NCBI GenBank assembly: GCA_002375465.1
Contig: DFLT01000007.1
Location: 124,001 to 188,000 of the forward strand
Origin: Alphaproteobacteria bacterium UBA3612
GTDB taxonomy: Bacteria; Pseudomonadota; Alphaproteobacteria; Sphingomonadales; Sphingomonadaceae
Length of the DNA stretch: 64,000 nt
Reading direction: 5' to 3'
Shown: positions 43,104-52,173 of the stretch, one piece after another
Layout of the letters: the number at the start of each line of letters is the position of its first letter
How positions within the stretch are numbered: position 1 is the stretch's first letter
The notes under the pieces: model-generated
The model's input: the letters and a program-made list of their open reading frames with translations, nothing else
Database searches by the model: none
Told to the model about the DNA's origin: nothing
Position numbers and translations under genes: made by a program

Positions 43104-44869
43104 GATGCCGTTCCCGACAGGGGGCGCACTGTCACAACCTGAAACATGCCGGCGTGCATGTGATAGAGGAGGTGGCAGTGAAACGCCCAATCGCCGGGCT
43201 CGTCCGCTGTAAGGTCGAACGTGGCGGTGCCGCCGGGCTGTACGATCAGCGTGTGCTTCCGGGGCTGGCGGTCGTCTTCGGCGCCGTTCACAAGCTCGAA
43301 GAAGTGGCCGTGCAGGTGGATGGGGTGCGCCATCATGGTGTCGTTGACCAGCTTCACGCGAACGCGCTCGTTCAGCGCAAAGCCGATGGGATCATCGCTG
43401 ACGGCCGTGAATTTCCGGCCGTCGAAGGACCACATATAGCGCTCCATATTGCCGGTCAGATGAATCTCCATCTGCCGCTCCGGCGGCCGCTTTGGGTTTG
43501 CATGACGCGCGCGCAAATCCGTATAGCGTAGAACGCGGTGCGGCACCTGATCCAGGCCCAGACCGGGGAAGCCCATGCGGTCGACCGGGACGGGGGAAAC
43601 CATGTCGACGCCGGGCCCGGCCTCCACCTGTGGTGGCAGTAGAGAGGTATCGCGCATCCTGTGATTCATCGCGCCATGATCCATTGGCGCGTGGTCCATA
43701 GATGCATGATCCATCGGAGCGTGGTTCATGGGTGCATGATCCGTCGCATGTGCCGGCGTGGGCTGTTCCATACGCATGTCGGGCATGCCCATATCGGCCA
43801 TGCTGAGCGTAGGGGTTTCCCGCAGCGGCGGTATGGCAGCGCGAGATCCCGGCTGTGACGTCAGGCTTGCCACCCCCATGCCAGACCTGTCCATCGCCTC
43901 TGCCACGATGCGGTGTGCGCCCGCGCCGGGGGTCACGACGACGTCATAGGTCTCTGCGACGCCCAGTTGCAGTTCATCGACCACCACTTCGTCGACATCC
44001 TGCCCATCGGCCTGAATCACCGTCAGCGGCGTGCCGGGAATGCGGAAATTGAAGAAGGTCATGGCGCTGCCGTTGATGATGCGCAGCCTGACACGCTCCC
44101 CAGGGTTGAACAGATATTCCAGATCGTCGGCAGGGCCGTGGCCGTTGATCAGGAAGGTATAGGTCGATCCCGTCACGTCGCCGATGTCGCGCGGGTCCAT
44201 GCGCATGCGACCCCATTTCAGGCGCTGCGCCAGATCCATGTCGCCGTTCGTAGCGGTCTGCTTGGTATAGTTGAAATAGCCCTCGGCCAGTTTCAGCTTT
44301 CGCATAATCTGATCCGGCGCACGGGGGGTGAATTCGCTGAGAAGGACAATGTAATCGCGATCATAGCGGTCGTCGGAGCCATCCGCGGCATCGATGATCA
44401 GCGGGCCGTAATGTCCGGCCTGTTCCTGCAGGCCGGAATGGCTGTGCCACCAATAGGTGCCCGCCTGCCGGACCGGGAATTCATAGGTAAATGTCTCGCT
44501 AGGGCCGATGCCGGGAAAGCTGACGCCGGGCACGCCATCATATTGAAAGGGCACCAGCAATCCGTGCCAGTGGATTGAACTTTGTTCCGCCAGCCTGTTC
44601 TCCACGTGCAGGCGCACTGTCTGCCCTTCTTGCAACCGGATGAGAGGGCCCGGCACGCTGCCGTTCACCGCCACCGCATGGCCAACGCGCCCGCCGGTCT
44701 GAAACCGATGGGCATCGATCGACAGGCGAATGTCGTCGCCCGACAAGGTGCCAAAGCCCTTTGCCGCCATGGCGAGGTCGGCGCCCTTTGCCCAGGCAGG
44801 CACGGGAAGAAGGGTGGACGCCGACAGTAGGGCGGCACCGGACAGAAATTTTCGGCGAGCGAGAATCAT
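43100..44869 (-). CDS. copA: Copper resistance multicopper oxidase CopA
   Basis: 589-residue periplasmic multicopper oxidase thought to oxidise Cu(I) and sequester copper. Tat signal with ARRKFLSGAALL; copper-site motifs IHWHGLLVP, YWWHSHSG, HPIHLHGHFFELV and HCHLLYHMHAGM. A Met/His/Asp-rich insert at about residues 370-420 (repeats of MDHAPMDHA) would bind Cu(I). Divergent from csoR with a shared operator between them. No clear ribosome site precedes the ATG. Confidence 0.95.
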   Translation of the reverse strand: MILARRKFLSGAALLSASTLLPVPAWAKGADLAMAAKGFGTLSGDDIRLSIDAHRFQTGGRVGHAVAVNGSVPGPLIRLQEGQTVRLHVENRLAEQSSIHWHGLLVPFQYDGVPGVSFPGIGPSETFTYEFPVRQAGTYWWHSHSGLQEQAGHYGPLIIDAADGSDDRYDRDYIVLLSEFTPRAPDQIMRKLKLAEGYFNYTKQTATNGDMDLAQRLKWGRMRMDPRDIGDVTGSTYTFLINGHGPADDLEYLFNPGERVRLRIINGSAMTFFNFRIPGTPLTVIQADGQDVDEVVVDELQLGVAETYDVVVTPGAGAHRIVAEAMDRSGMGVASLTSQPGSRAAIPPLRETPTLSMADMGMPDMRMEQPTPAHATDHAPMNHAPMDHASMDHAPMDHGAMNHRMRDTSLLPPQVEAGPGVDMVSPVPVDRMGFPGLGLDQVPHRVLRYTDLRARHANPKRPPERQMEIHLTGNMERYMWSFDGRKFTAVSDDPIGFALNERVRVKLVNDTMMAHPIHLHGHFFELVNGAEDDRQPRKHTLIVQPGGTATFDLTADEPGDWAFHCHLLYHMHAGMFQVVTVRPLSGTAS

Positions 44870-44906
44870 TGTAAATTTCCGCAGGTTGCAACGGATCAAT
44901 CAGTCC

Positions 44907-44931
44907 ATATATACCCCCATAGGGTATATGC
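44907..44931. promoter_or_regulatory. CsoR-type copper operator
   Basis: ATATACCC, five bases, GGGTATAT: a perfect inverted repeat with the C/G runs typical of CsoR operators. It lies between divergent copA and csoR and could control both. Confidence 0.8.
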
Positions 44932-44944
44932 AATGAGGGGCCGT

Positions 44945-45220
44945 ATGACTGCGCAGCGCAAGAAGCAGAAGATGAACCGGCTGAACCGGATTGCGGGGCA
45001 GGTGCGTGGTGTCGCGCAGATGGTGGAGGACGACCGGTATTGCATCGACATCCTGAACCAGTTGCAGGCGGTGAAGGCGGCGCTGGCGCGGGCTGAGAGT
45101 GAAATCCTGAAGGATCACGCTGCGTGTTGCGTCGCGGATGCCATCGCGTCGGGGGATCAAAGGGAACAGGAACAGAAGTTCCGCGAACTGATTGATCTGA
45201 TGGAAAGAGCGAGGAGGTAG
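44945..45220 (+). CDS. csoR: CsoR family copper-sensing repressor
   Basis: 91-residue all-helical repressor that leaves DNA on Cu(I) binding. Ligands C33, H58 and C62 have the same spacing (25 and 4) as the Cys-His-Cys triad of Mycobacterium CsoR. N-terminal KMNRLNRIAGQVRGVAQMVEDDRYC is the family signature. I prefer the ATG at 44945, which has GAGGGG before it; the ATG at 44933 abuts the operator. First gene of a copper-linked run of three. Confidence 0.9.
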   Translation: MTAQRKKQKMNRLNRIAGQVRGVAQMVEDDRYCIDILNQLQAVKAALARAESEILKDHAACCVADAIASGDQREQEQKFRELIDLMERARR

Positions 45221-45221
45221 C

Positions 45222-45707
45222 ATGTCCTACGCCCGATTTGCGGCCATGATCGCGGCGTCGACCGTCATCATGTACGGCCTGATGTACCTGAATACCTATC
45301 AGCTGGATCACGTCCAGTTCAGTCAGACGCGCGTCTGGATGGCGGTCTATATGGGCGCGATGATGACGGTGGTCATGCTGGCCTTCATGTTGAAAATGTA
45401 TGAGAAAACGAAGGTGAACGTGGCGATCTTCGCCGGTGCGGCAATCGTCTTTGCAGGGTCGCTATACCTGCTGCGCAGCCAGGATACCGTCGGCGACGTC
45501 GCCTATATGAACGCAATGATCCCGCATCACAGCATCGCCATCCTGACCAGCGAGCGGGCGAATATCCGCGACCCGCGCGTGCGGGAGCTGGCCGACGCCA
45601 TCATCAAGACCCAGCGCGAGGAAATCGGCGAGATGAAAATGCTGGTCGCGGATCTGGAAGCGCAGGGGGCAGACCCGAGCCGCCAGAACAGGGAGGTCGC
45701 ACAATGA
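45222..45707 (+). CDS. DUF305 membrane protein
   Basis: 161 residues: three membrane segments in the first 90 residues, then the DUF305 domain with MNAMIPHHSIAI and the downstream KTQREEIGEMKML. DUF305 domains adopt a ferritin-like helical fold and many lie in copper loci; metal binding through the His pair and Met/Glu is likely but not shown. It starts one base after csoR ends and overlaps the next gene by four bases. Confidence 0.88.
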   Translation: MSYARFAAMIAASTVIMYGLMYLNTYQLDHVQFSQTRVWMAVYMGAMMTVVMLAFMLKMYEKTKVNVAIFAGAAIVFAGSLYLLRSQDTVGDVAYMNAMIPHHSIAILTSERANIRDPRVRELADAIIKTQREEIGEMKMLVADLEAQGADPSRQNREVAQ

Positions 45708-46447
45708 CCCGGAAAACGGCGCAGCTATATCGTATGGTGATGGACAAACATGTCTGTCCCTATGGCCTGAAATCGAGGGATCTGCTGGAACGGCAAGGGT
45801 ATCGGGTGGAGGATCATCACCTGACGACGAGGGTGGAAACCGATGCCTTCAAGGAAGAGCATCAGGTTGAAACCACGCCGCAGACCTTCATCGATGGCAG
45901 GCGGATCGGCGGCTATACCGAACTGCGCGCCTATTTCGACAAGCCGGTGAAGAAGGAGGGCGAGACCAGCTATCAGCCGGTGATCGCCATTTTCGCCGTC
46001 GCGGCGCTGATGGCGCTGGCGACCAGTTGGGCGGCGTTTGGCGAGTTGCTGACAATGCGGGCGGGCGAGTGGTTCATCGCCTTTTCCATGTGTTTCCTGG
46101 CGGTCCAGAAGCTGCAGGATGTTCGCAGCTTTTCAACCATGTTCCTGAATTACGACCTGCTGGCGCGGCGCTGGGTGCCCTATGGCTATGTCTATCCCTT
46201 TGCCGAGGCGCTGGCCGGCATATTGATGATTTCGGGGGCCCTGACGTTCATTTCCGCCCCCGTCGCATTGTTCATCGGGACGATTGGGGCAGTCAGCGTG
46301 TTCAAGGCGGTTTACGTCGACAGGCGCGAGTTGAAATGCGCGTGCGTCGGCGGTTCCAGCAATGTGCCGCTGGGTTTCGTGTCGCTGACGGAAAATCTGA
46401 TGATGGTGGTAATGGGTATCTGGATGCTGACGAAGAGCGCGATGTGA
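45704..46447 (+). CDS. Glutaredoxin-MauE fusion membrane protein
   Basis: 247 residues with two parts. Residues 1-80 are a glutaredoxin domain with CPYG at about 18-21 and TPQTFIDGRRIGGY. Residues 95-245 are a MauE/DoxX-like four-helix membrane domain (FPYGYVYPFAEALAG-like, CACVGGSSNVPLGFVSLTENLMM). The arrangement suggests a membrane redox protein that handles thiols under copper stress. The fused form is seen in other proteobacterial copper loci as far as I recall; the precise role is unknown. Confidence 0.85.
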   Translation: MTRKTAQLYRMVMDKHVCPYGLKSRDLLERQGYRVEDHHLTTRVETDAFKEEHQVETTPQTFIDGRRIGGYTELRAYFDKPVKKEGETSYQPVIAIFAVAALMALATSWAAFGELLTMRAGEWFIAFSMCFLAVQKLQDVRSFSTMFLNYDLLARRWVPYGYVYPFAEALAGILMISGALTFISAPVALFIGTIGAVSVFKAVYVDRRELKCACVGGSSNVPLGFVSLTENLMMVVMGIWMLTKSAM

Positions 46448-46565
46448 CCGCGCCGAGGCGCGATTGAGCGTTGCGATTTCGCGCGTGGCCGACTGGCATG
46501 CATGCGTCACGCCGCCCCACCTCGCGGGCTCTTCCAATCGCCGTCTGCCTGCGTAAGGCGGCTGC

Positions 46566-47957
46566 ATGCCGGGAAATGCCAAACTAGTCAGCGGATCGAT
46601 CCGCCGCCATTTGTGGGAACAGACGGCGCCCATGCTGCTGGGTGTCGCCAGCATCGTGTCGGTCGGCATCGTCGATGCCTATTTCGTCGGCCAATTGGGG
46701 CCGGCGCCGCTTGCGGCGATCAGCTTCGTATTCCCTGTCACGCTGGCGCTGACCAGCCTGGGCGTGGGCGTGCTGGTGGGAATCAATTCCGTCGTGGCGC
46801 GCGCATTGGGGGCGGGTGATTCCGACCTGGCGGCATGCCGGGCGGTGCAGGGGGTCGCGCTGGCGGGTCTGTTCGGGCTGGCGACGGCGGTGCTGCTTTA
46901 CCTGCTGCAGGACCCCATATTTGCCCTGATGGGGGCGAAGGGTGAGCTGCCAGCGCTGATCGAAGCGTACATGTTCCCCTTCGCCTGCGGTTTTCCCTTT
47001 CTGCTGATGAGCATGGGCGCAAATGGCGTCCTGAGAGCGCAGGGCCTCGCCAGCGATTCGGCTATTATCCTTGGGACGATGGCGACGGCGAACTGGTTGC
47101 TGGACCCCCTGTTGATCGCAGGGTGGGGACCTGCGCCCGCATTGGGCATAGCCGGGGCGGCCTATGCCTCTGCCATCTCCTTCGTGCTGGCCGGGGCCGT
47201 CGGGCTGTATTTGGCGGGGCGCAGTGCATTGGGCCTGCATCCATCCATGCTGGGCCGTACGGACTGGAAACCGGGCGTGCTCGCCATTGCAAAAATTGGC
47301 GGTCCCGCGGCCTTGTCGAATTCCATCAATCCCGTCGGCCTGAGCATCCTGACCGCCCTGCTGGCCAATTTCGGTGATGCGACCGTTGCCGCCTTCGGCG
47401 TTGCCGGACGCATTCAGACATTTGCGGTCGTGCCGCTTCTCGCCATGTCGTCGGCGATCGGTGCGATCGTGGGGCAAAATTGGGGAGCGGGACAGCCGGA
47501 CCGGTCGCGGCTGGCGCTGCGCGAGGCATCGCTCGCCTCGGTCATCTACGGGCTGGCGATCGCGGCGCTGCTGGTGGCTTTTCGCGACCAGGCGGCGGGG
47601 ATATTCTCGGATGAGCCGAGCGTGATCGCGCAGATCGGCAACTATCTGAAAATCGCCGCATGGGGCTTTGCCGGCTATGGCATCGTCATCGTTACCAATG
47701 GGGCGCTGAATGCGGTGGACCGGGCGACGACGGCGATGGTTGTCAGCATCGTCCGGGTGGCGGCCGTCATGATACCCGCCGCGCTGATCGGCCGCGCCCT
47801 GGCAGGGGAAACCGGCATCTATGCGGCTGAACTGGCGGCCAATCTGATCGGCGCGGCGCTGTCCTACTTCATCGGCCTGCGGGCACTGTCGGATCGGGCA
47901 TCCCCACCCGCGAAGAGCGGCGGGGCGCAGCAGGCAGACCCAGCGCCGACGGCCTAG
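46566..47957 (+). CDS. MATE family efflux transporter
   Basis: 463-residue inner-membrane antiporter with 12 hydrophobic segments in two halves, exporting cationic compounds in exchange for Na+ or H+. Family features: LWEQTAPMLLGVASIVSVGIVD-type first helix, GPAPLAAISF, and the mid-protein GWGPAPALGIAGAAYAS. Not linked to the copper genes by spacing (118 bases) or theme. Substrate cannot be read from sequence. Confidence 0.92.
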   Translation: MPGNAKLVSGSIRRHLWEQTAPMLLGVASIVSVGIVDAYFVGQLGPAPLAAISFVFPVTLALTSLGVGVLVGINSVVARALGAGDSDLAACRAVQGVALAGLFGLATAVLLYLLQDPIFALMGAKGELPALIEAYMFPFACGFPFLLMSMGANGVLRAQGLASDSAIILGTMATANWLLDPLLIAGWGPAPALGIAGAAYASAISFVLAGAVGLYLAGRSALGLHPSMLGRTDWKPGVLAIAKIGGPAALSNSINPVGLSILTALLANFGDATVAAFGVAGRIQTFAVVPLLAMSSAIGAIVGQNWGAGQPDRSRLALREASLASVIYGLAIAALLVAFRDQAAGIFSDEPSVIAQIGNYLKIAAWGFAGYGIVIVTNGALNAVDRATTAMVVSIVRVAAVMIPAALIGRALAGETGIYAAELAANLIGAALSYFIGLRALSDRASPPAKSGGAQQADPAPTA

Positions 47958-47960
47958 CAA

Positions 47961-47997
47961 AAAGGCCGCCGCGCCCTGAGTGGGTGCGGCGGCCTTC
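47961..47997. terminator. Bidirectional terminator
   Basis: GGCCGCCGCGCCC pairs with GGGTGCGGCGGCC (one mismatch). The T run is best on the minus strand, serving the lipoprotein gene; the MATE gene ends on the other side. Confidence 0.75.
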
Positions 47998-48028
47998 CCT
48001 GTTTAGTCCGGGCGGTAGCCCCGGGGAA

Positions 48029-48352
48029 TTACATCTCTTCTTCGTTGAGATCCGCTTCCATCTCGTCCATTTCGGCGTCGACACTGGTGGCCGCGTCAGC
48101 TGCTGCCGCGTCCATTTCATTGCCCATTTCGTCGAATTCGGCGCCCATCTCGTCGCTCATCTGGTCGAGATCCTGGCCCATTTCGTCCATGCCGGCTTCC
48201 ATATCGTCGATGGCGGCCTGGCCAGCCATTTCGGATTCTTCGCCTGCCGCTTCCAGATCGTTTTCCACGGCACTGTCGGAATCGCCACAAGCGGAGAGGC
48301 CAAGTCCGGCCACGAGCACGGCGGCGGCGAAGCCCTTGGTCAGGTTGGTCAT
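48029..48352 (-). CDS. Acidic Met-rich lipoprotein, 107 residues
   Basis: Lipoprotein signal with lipobox LSAC (Cys22), then a highly acidic mature part built on repeats of the type EMDEM / EFDEMGNEMD, with no basic residues to speak of. Probably a long helix or coiled coil that could bind metal ions through Met and Asp/Glu; this is inference. No family recognised. Start at 48352 has an AGGGAAATAT ribosome site. Divergent from the methyltransferase gene, 94 bases apart. Confidence 0.75.
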   Translation of the reverse strand: MTNLTKGFAAAVLVAGLGLSACGDSDSAVENDLEAAGEESEMAGQAAIDDMEAGMDEMGQDLDQMSDEMGAEFDEMGNEMDAAAADAATSVDAEMDEMEADLNEEEM

Positions 48353-48446
48353 TGATATTTCCCTAAAACTGGTTGTCATATGCCGAGGCATTGCGTGCCA
48401 AAGCGGGCACACTTTGCCAAAGTGCGCGCAGAATGAAAGGATTTTC

Positions 48447-49070
48447 ATGCGGCTCTGGTCCGAGCGAATATTCCCAGGCCTGTGCGAGCGGGCGATGGCC
48501 GTGCCGGCGCTGCAGGAACGACGCCGCCATATGCTCGCCCATGTGGCGGGGCGCGTTCTCGAAATCGGGTTCGGGACCGGCCTGTCAGCGGCGCTCTATC
48601 CGCCAGCCGTTCGCGAACTGGTCGCGGTCGAGCCGTCGGAAGGGATGAACGAACGGGGGCGGCGTCGCGCCGGGGCAGCGTCCGTCCCCGTCACCTTCTT
48701 GCCGGGGACGGCGGAGGCTTTACCGTTCGATGCAGCAGAGTTCGACCATGTAACGTGCAGCCTGACGCTGTGCAGCGTTAGCGACCCACAGCGCGCGCTG
48801 GCGGAAATCATGCGCGTGTTGAAGCCGGAGGGCCGGTTCCATTTCATGGAGCATGTGCGGTCGGACGTACCGGAGCGCGCCACGTGGCAGGACCGGCTGA
48901 ACCCGCTGCAACGCATGATCGGCGTGGGCTGCAACATGAACCGGAATACGCCTGCGCTTATTCGCAGCGTCGGTTTTGACCTGCCCCCCGTCGTTCAGGA
49001 GATGGAGAGGGCCTTGCCCTTTCCAAAGCTGTTTCCGATTGTGCAGAGCGTGGCGGTCAAGCCGGCATAG
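48447..49070 (+). CDS. Class I SAM-dependent methyltransferase
   Basis: 207 residues with the SAM-binding motif I VLEIGFGTGLSAALY, acidic loop VAVEPSEGM, motif II AEALPFDAAEFDHV and LKPEGRFHFMEHV. The pattern is that of UbiE/phospholipid-type small methyltransferases; the substrate is not readable. Start at 48447 has GAAAGGATTTTC before it. Transcribed alone. Confidence 0.88.
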   Translation: MRLWSERIFPGLCERAMAVPALQERRRHMLAHVAGRVLEIGFGTGLSAALYPPAVRELVAVEPSEGMNERGRRRAGAASVPVTFLPGTAEALPFDAAEFDHVTCSLTLCSVSDPQRALAEIMRVLKPEGRFHFMEHVRSDVPERATWQDRLNPLQRMIGVGCNMNRNTPALIRSVGFDLPPVVQEMERALPFPKLFPIVQSVAVKPA

Positions 49071-49126
49071 CGCCGCGCCTGTTCCCCTGTCGGGGAGGAC
49101 CACAGCGGTCTGGCGCAAGAACCTTA

Positions 49127-50095
49127 TCAGCCATCACCATCTGGCTGAGGTGCCAGAGGCTCCGTTAGGGGTGGGTCCGCAGGAATGTCTTCGACTGGCG
49201 TCTCCTCCGATGGCGCTTCGTCAGCGTTTGTCGGGTCGGAGGGCGCTGCTGCGTCCGGCACTGCATCCGGCTGAGGGGCGGTATCGTCTTCGGGAACGAA
49301 CTCTTCCTCGTCCTCAGGGATGAATTCTTCGTCGGGTACGAATTCCTCGTCCGCCTCGAATGCGCCCTCCTCGCCAAAGCCGTCCTCGGCGATGGGTGGA
49401 TTGCCGTCATAAATCTCTGCGGTACGGGACTGGATATAGGCTGATTTCATCGTCGAATAGGGGTCCAGCGCGTTCGCGATCAGGGGGTCTGCCGTTTCGA
49501 CCAATTGCGCGCGAAGGTCGATGACCTCTCCCGCTGCCACACCCCATCGTTCGGTCCGGGAGAGGTCGAACGTGCGCTTCTGAAAACGCCCCCAGGCGTC
49601 GACGCTTCTTTGCGCGCCGAAGCCCACGGCATCGCGCAGCGACGATGGACCCAATATCGGCAGCATCAGGAACGGCCCCGAACCGACACCCCAGGTGGCG
49701 AGCGTCTGGCCGAAATCCTCGTCCTGTTCCGGCAGACCAAGTTTGGCAGCACGGTCGGAAAGGCCGAGCACGCCATAGGTTGAATTGATCGCCAGGCGGT
49801 CGACGGCCCTGAATGCGCGTTTGATCTTGCCCTGCAGAAGCGCGTTGAAGAACGACATCGGTTCGCCGACATTGTTCAATGCGTTGGTGATGCCGGTACG
49901 CGCGGGCCGGGGGACGACGGCACGATAGCCCTTTGCCACTGGTTTCAGGACAGCGCCGTCGACGGCATTGTTGAAGCTGAACATGGCGCGGTTGAACCCC
50001 TCTGCGGGGTCACCCTCCTGATAGGTGGCCGGGGCTGTCGCACAGGCACCAAGCAATAGGAGGGGAAGAAGTCGGACAATCATTGGCAAACTCAC
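49127..50095 (-). CDS. mlaA: MlaA (VacJ) lipoprotein with acidic C-terminal extension
   Basis: Outer-membrane lipoprotein that removes mislocalised phospholipids from the outer leaflet and hands them to the Mla pathway. 322 residues. Lipobox LGAC (Cys18), then FNRAMFSFNNAVD, family core EDFGQTLATWGVGSGPFLMLPILGPS and ALDPYSTMKSAYI. The last 95 residues are extra: Glu/Asp/Pro-rich with three imperfect copies of EEF[VI]P[DE]. No other mla genes nearby. Confidence 0.92.
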   Translation of the reverse strand: MSLPMIVRLLPLLLLGACATAPATYQEGDPAEGFNRAMFSFNNAVDGAVLKPVAKGYRAVVPRPARTGITNALNNVGEPMSFFNALLQGKIKRAFRAVDRLAINSTYGVLGLSDRAAKLGLPEQDEDFGQTLATWGVGSGPFLMLPILGPSSLRDAVGFGAQRSVDAWGRFQKRTFDLSRTERWGVAAGEVIDLRAQLVETADPLIANALDPYSTMKSAYIQSRTAEIYDGNPPIAEDGFGEEGAFEADEEFVPDEEFIPEDEEEFVPEDDTAPQPDAVPDAAAPSDPTNADEAPSEETPVEDIPADPPLTEPLAPQPDGDG

Positions 50096-50227
50096 ACGGG
50101 GCAGTTACGCGCCCTTCTATGCAGCGGCGGGGTAGGGGTCCAGTGACTCCACGGGGGATGCCGCGAACTGGCTGTCGGATGGGTCAGAGCCCTGCGTTCT
50201 CCACAAGGAAAATGCCGACTCTGATTG

Positions 50228-50251
50228 ACATATAAAGATATCTTTATATGT
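50228..50251 (+). promoter_or_regulatory. SahR-type operator upstream of sahR-metF-metH
   Basis: Perfect 24-base palindrome: ACATATAAAG, ATAT, CTTTATATGT, ten bases before the sahR start. Same core as the site before ahcY. Its closeness to the gene suggests auto-control. Confidence 0.8.
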
Positions 50252-50260
50252 GCTGGGGGC

Positions 50261-51193
50261 ATGCTTTCGCTGATCGACATTCTCCGTGCGCTGGCGGACC
50301 CGACGAGACTGCGCATCGCGCGGCTGGCGCGGCGCATGGAGCTGACCGTCGGTGAACTGGCGAGCGTGCTGGAGCAATCGCAGCCCCGCGTGTCGCGCCA
50401 TGTGCGTATATTGGGCGAGGCGGGGCTGGTCGAGCGGCACAAGGAAGGGTCGTGGGTTTTCGTTCGCTTTGCGGGCGGCGAACTGGCGGCTCATGTCGGC
50501 GCGCTGCTGGACGCGGCCGAACCGCCGGAGGACGATATAGGTCGGTTGGAAGCCGTGCGCGGAGAGCGGGTCGAGGAAGCCGAACGCTATTTCGCCGACC
50601 ATGCCGAGAATTGGGATCGGGTCCGCGCGCTGCACGTCGCCGACAGCGAAGTGGAAGCGGCGATTACGAAGACGCTGGGATCGCGCCCGCTGGGCACCCT
50701 GTTGGATATCGGCACGGGGACGGGCCGTATGCTGGAGGTGCTGGCACCCGGCGCGTCGCACGCCATCGGCATCGATCGAAGCGCCGAAATGCTGCGCGCC
50801 GCGCGTGGCAAGCTGGAGGCGGCGGGCCTGACGCAATGTCAGGTGCGGCAAGGCGACATGTTCGCACTGCCGCAGGCGGATGCGAGTGTCGACACCGTGG
50901 TGCTGCACCATGTGCTGCACTTCGCCGATCGACCGCACGCGGCGGTGGCGGAGGCGGCGCGGGTGCTGTCGCCCGGCGGGCGGCTGTTGATCGCCGATTT
51001 TGCCCCGCACGACCGCGAGGAATTACGGCGGAACCACGCGCATGTGCGCCTGGGCTTCGCCGACGAACAAATGAAGTCCTGGCTGGAAAAGGCCGGACTG
51101 AGGCCACATGCGCCGCAACATCTGGAAGGACCTTTGACCGTGACAATCTGGTTGGCCGAGAGCCCGGATCGCACCGTAGGAGCCGCAGCATGA
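50261..51193 (+). CDS. sahR: SahR-like ArsR regulator fused to a methyltransferase domain
   Basis: 310 residues: an N-terminal ArsR winged helix (LADPTRLRIARL, then SQPRVSRHVRILGEAGLVER as recognition helix, about residues 10-70), a linker, and a SAM-binding methyltransferase-like domain (LLDIGTGTGRMLEVL near residue 150). Fused regulators of this kind are known from proteobacteria as SahR, repressors sensing S-adenosylhomocysteine and controlling SAM-cycle genes. Being first in an operon with metF and metH and having a twin operator at ahcY supports this. The effector is inferred. Confidence 0.82.
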   Translation: MLSLIDILRALADPTRLRIARLARRMELTVGELASVLEQSQPRVSRHVRILGEAGLVERHKEGSWVFVRFAGGELAAHVGALLDAAEPPEDDIGRLEAVRGERVEEAERYFADHAENWDRVRALHVADSEVEAAITKTLGSRPLGTLLDIGTGTGRMLEVLAPGASHAIGIDRSAEMLRAARGKLEAAGLTQCQVRQGDMFALPQADASVDTVVLHHVLHFADRPHAAVAEAARVLSPGGRLLIADFAPHDREELRRNHAHVRLGFADEQMKSWLEKAGLRPHAPQHLEGPLTVTIWLAESPDRTVGAAA

Positions 51194-52173
51194 GCGAGGC
51201 TCCCTTTGATGACAGACAGGTGTCTGCGGGAGGCGCGGCCACCCATAATCCTGCCCCGCCGCCCGAGCGGGCGCGTGCCAATGCGTCCCCCATGTTCGCC
51301 GATCTGGCGGGGGATGTGGACGTGTCGTTCGAATTCTTTCCGCCCAAGAGCGAAAAGATGGAGCAGACGCTGTGGCAGTCGATCAAGACGCTGGAGCCTT
51401 TGCAGCCGAAGTTCGTCAGCGTCACCTATGGCGCGGGTGGATCGACACGCGACCGTACCCATGCGACGGTGGCCCGGATCGTCAGGGAAACGGGCCTGAC
51501 GCCGGCGGCGCATCTGACCTGCGTCGATGCCTCAAGAGGTGAAATAGACGAGGTCGCCGACGAATATTGGAATGCGGGCGTCCGCCATATCGTCGCGCTG
51601 CGGGGCGATCCGCCCCGGCAGGGCGAGCGGTTCACGGCGCATCCCGACGGCTATGATTGTGCAGCCACCCTGATCGAGGGGCTGAAGAAGCGGCACGATT
51701 TCGAAATTTCGGTGGCCGCCTATCCGGAGCAGCATCCAGAATCGGGAACGCTGGACGCCGATCTCGACAATCTGAAGCGCAAGCTGGATGCCGGCGGCAC
51801 GCGCGCCATTTCGCAATTTTTCTTCTCTCCCGAAGCGTTCTTCCGATTCCGGGATGCGGCGGCGGCGCGCGGTATCAATGCGCCGCTGGTTCCCGGCATC
51901 CTGCCGGTATCGAATTTCAAGCAGACGAAGAGCTTCGCCGAGATGAACGGAACGGCATTGCCGGGCTGGCTGGAGCGGCTGTTCGAGGGGCTGGACCAGA
52001 TGGCGGATGCGCGCAAGCTGGTCGCCGCAACCGTCGCGGCGGAAATGTGCCGGCGGCTATATGCGGGCGGGATCCGCGACTTTCACTTTTACACGCTGAA
52101 CCGGGCGGAGCTGAGCTATGCGATTTGTCATATGCTGGGCATGCGACCGCAGCCGGAAGGAGATGCGGCATGA
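51190..52173 (+). CDS. metF: Methylenetetrahydrofolate reductase
   Basis: FAD enzyme that makes 5-methyltetrahydrofolate, the methyl donor for methionine synthase. 327 residues; VSFEFFPPKSEKMEQTLW at the start of the barrel, VTYGAGGSTRDRTHATV, HLTCVDASR and the C-terminal FHFYTLNRAELSYAIC. An N-terminal stretch of about 40 residues precedes the core. Starts inside the sahR stop (ATGA) and overlaps the next start likewise. Confidence 0.96.
   Translation: MSEAPFDDRQVSAGGAATHNPAPPPERARANASPMFADLAGDVDVSFEFFPPKSEKMEQTLWQSIKTLEPLQPKFVSVTYGAGGSTRDRTHATVARIVRETGLTPAAHLTCVDASRGEIDEVADEYWNAGVRHIVALRGDPPRQGERFTAHPDGYDCAATLIEGLKKRHDFEISVAAYPEQHPESGTLDADLDNLKRKLDAGGTRAISQFFFSPEAFFRFRDAAAARGINAPLVPGILPVSNFKQTKSFAEMNGTALPGWLERLFEGLDQMADARKLVAATVAAEMCRRLYAGGIRDFHFYTLNRAELSYAICHMLGMRPQPEGDAA

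Noticed and set aside
46584..47960. 458-residue open frame antisense to the MATE gene
   Set aside because: Arg/Gln/His-rich composition typical of a shadow frame; the plus-strand MATE protein has clear family features.
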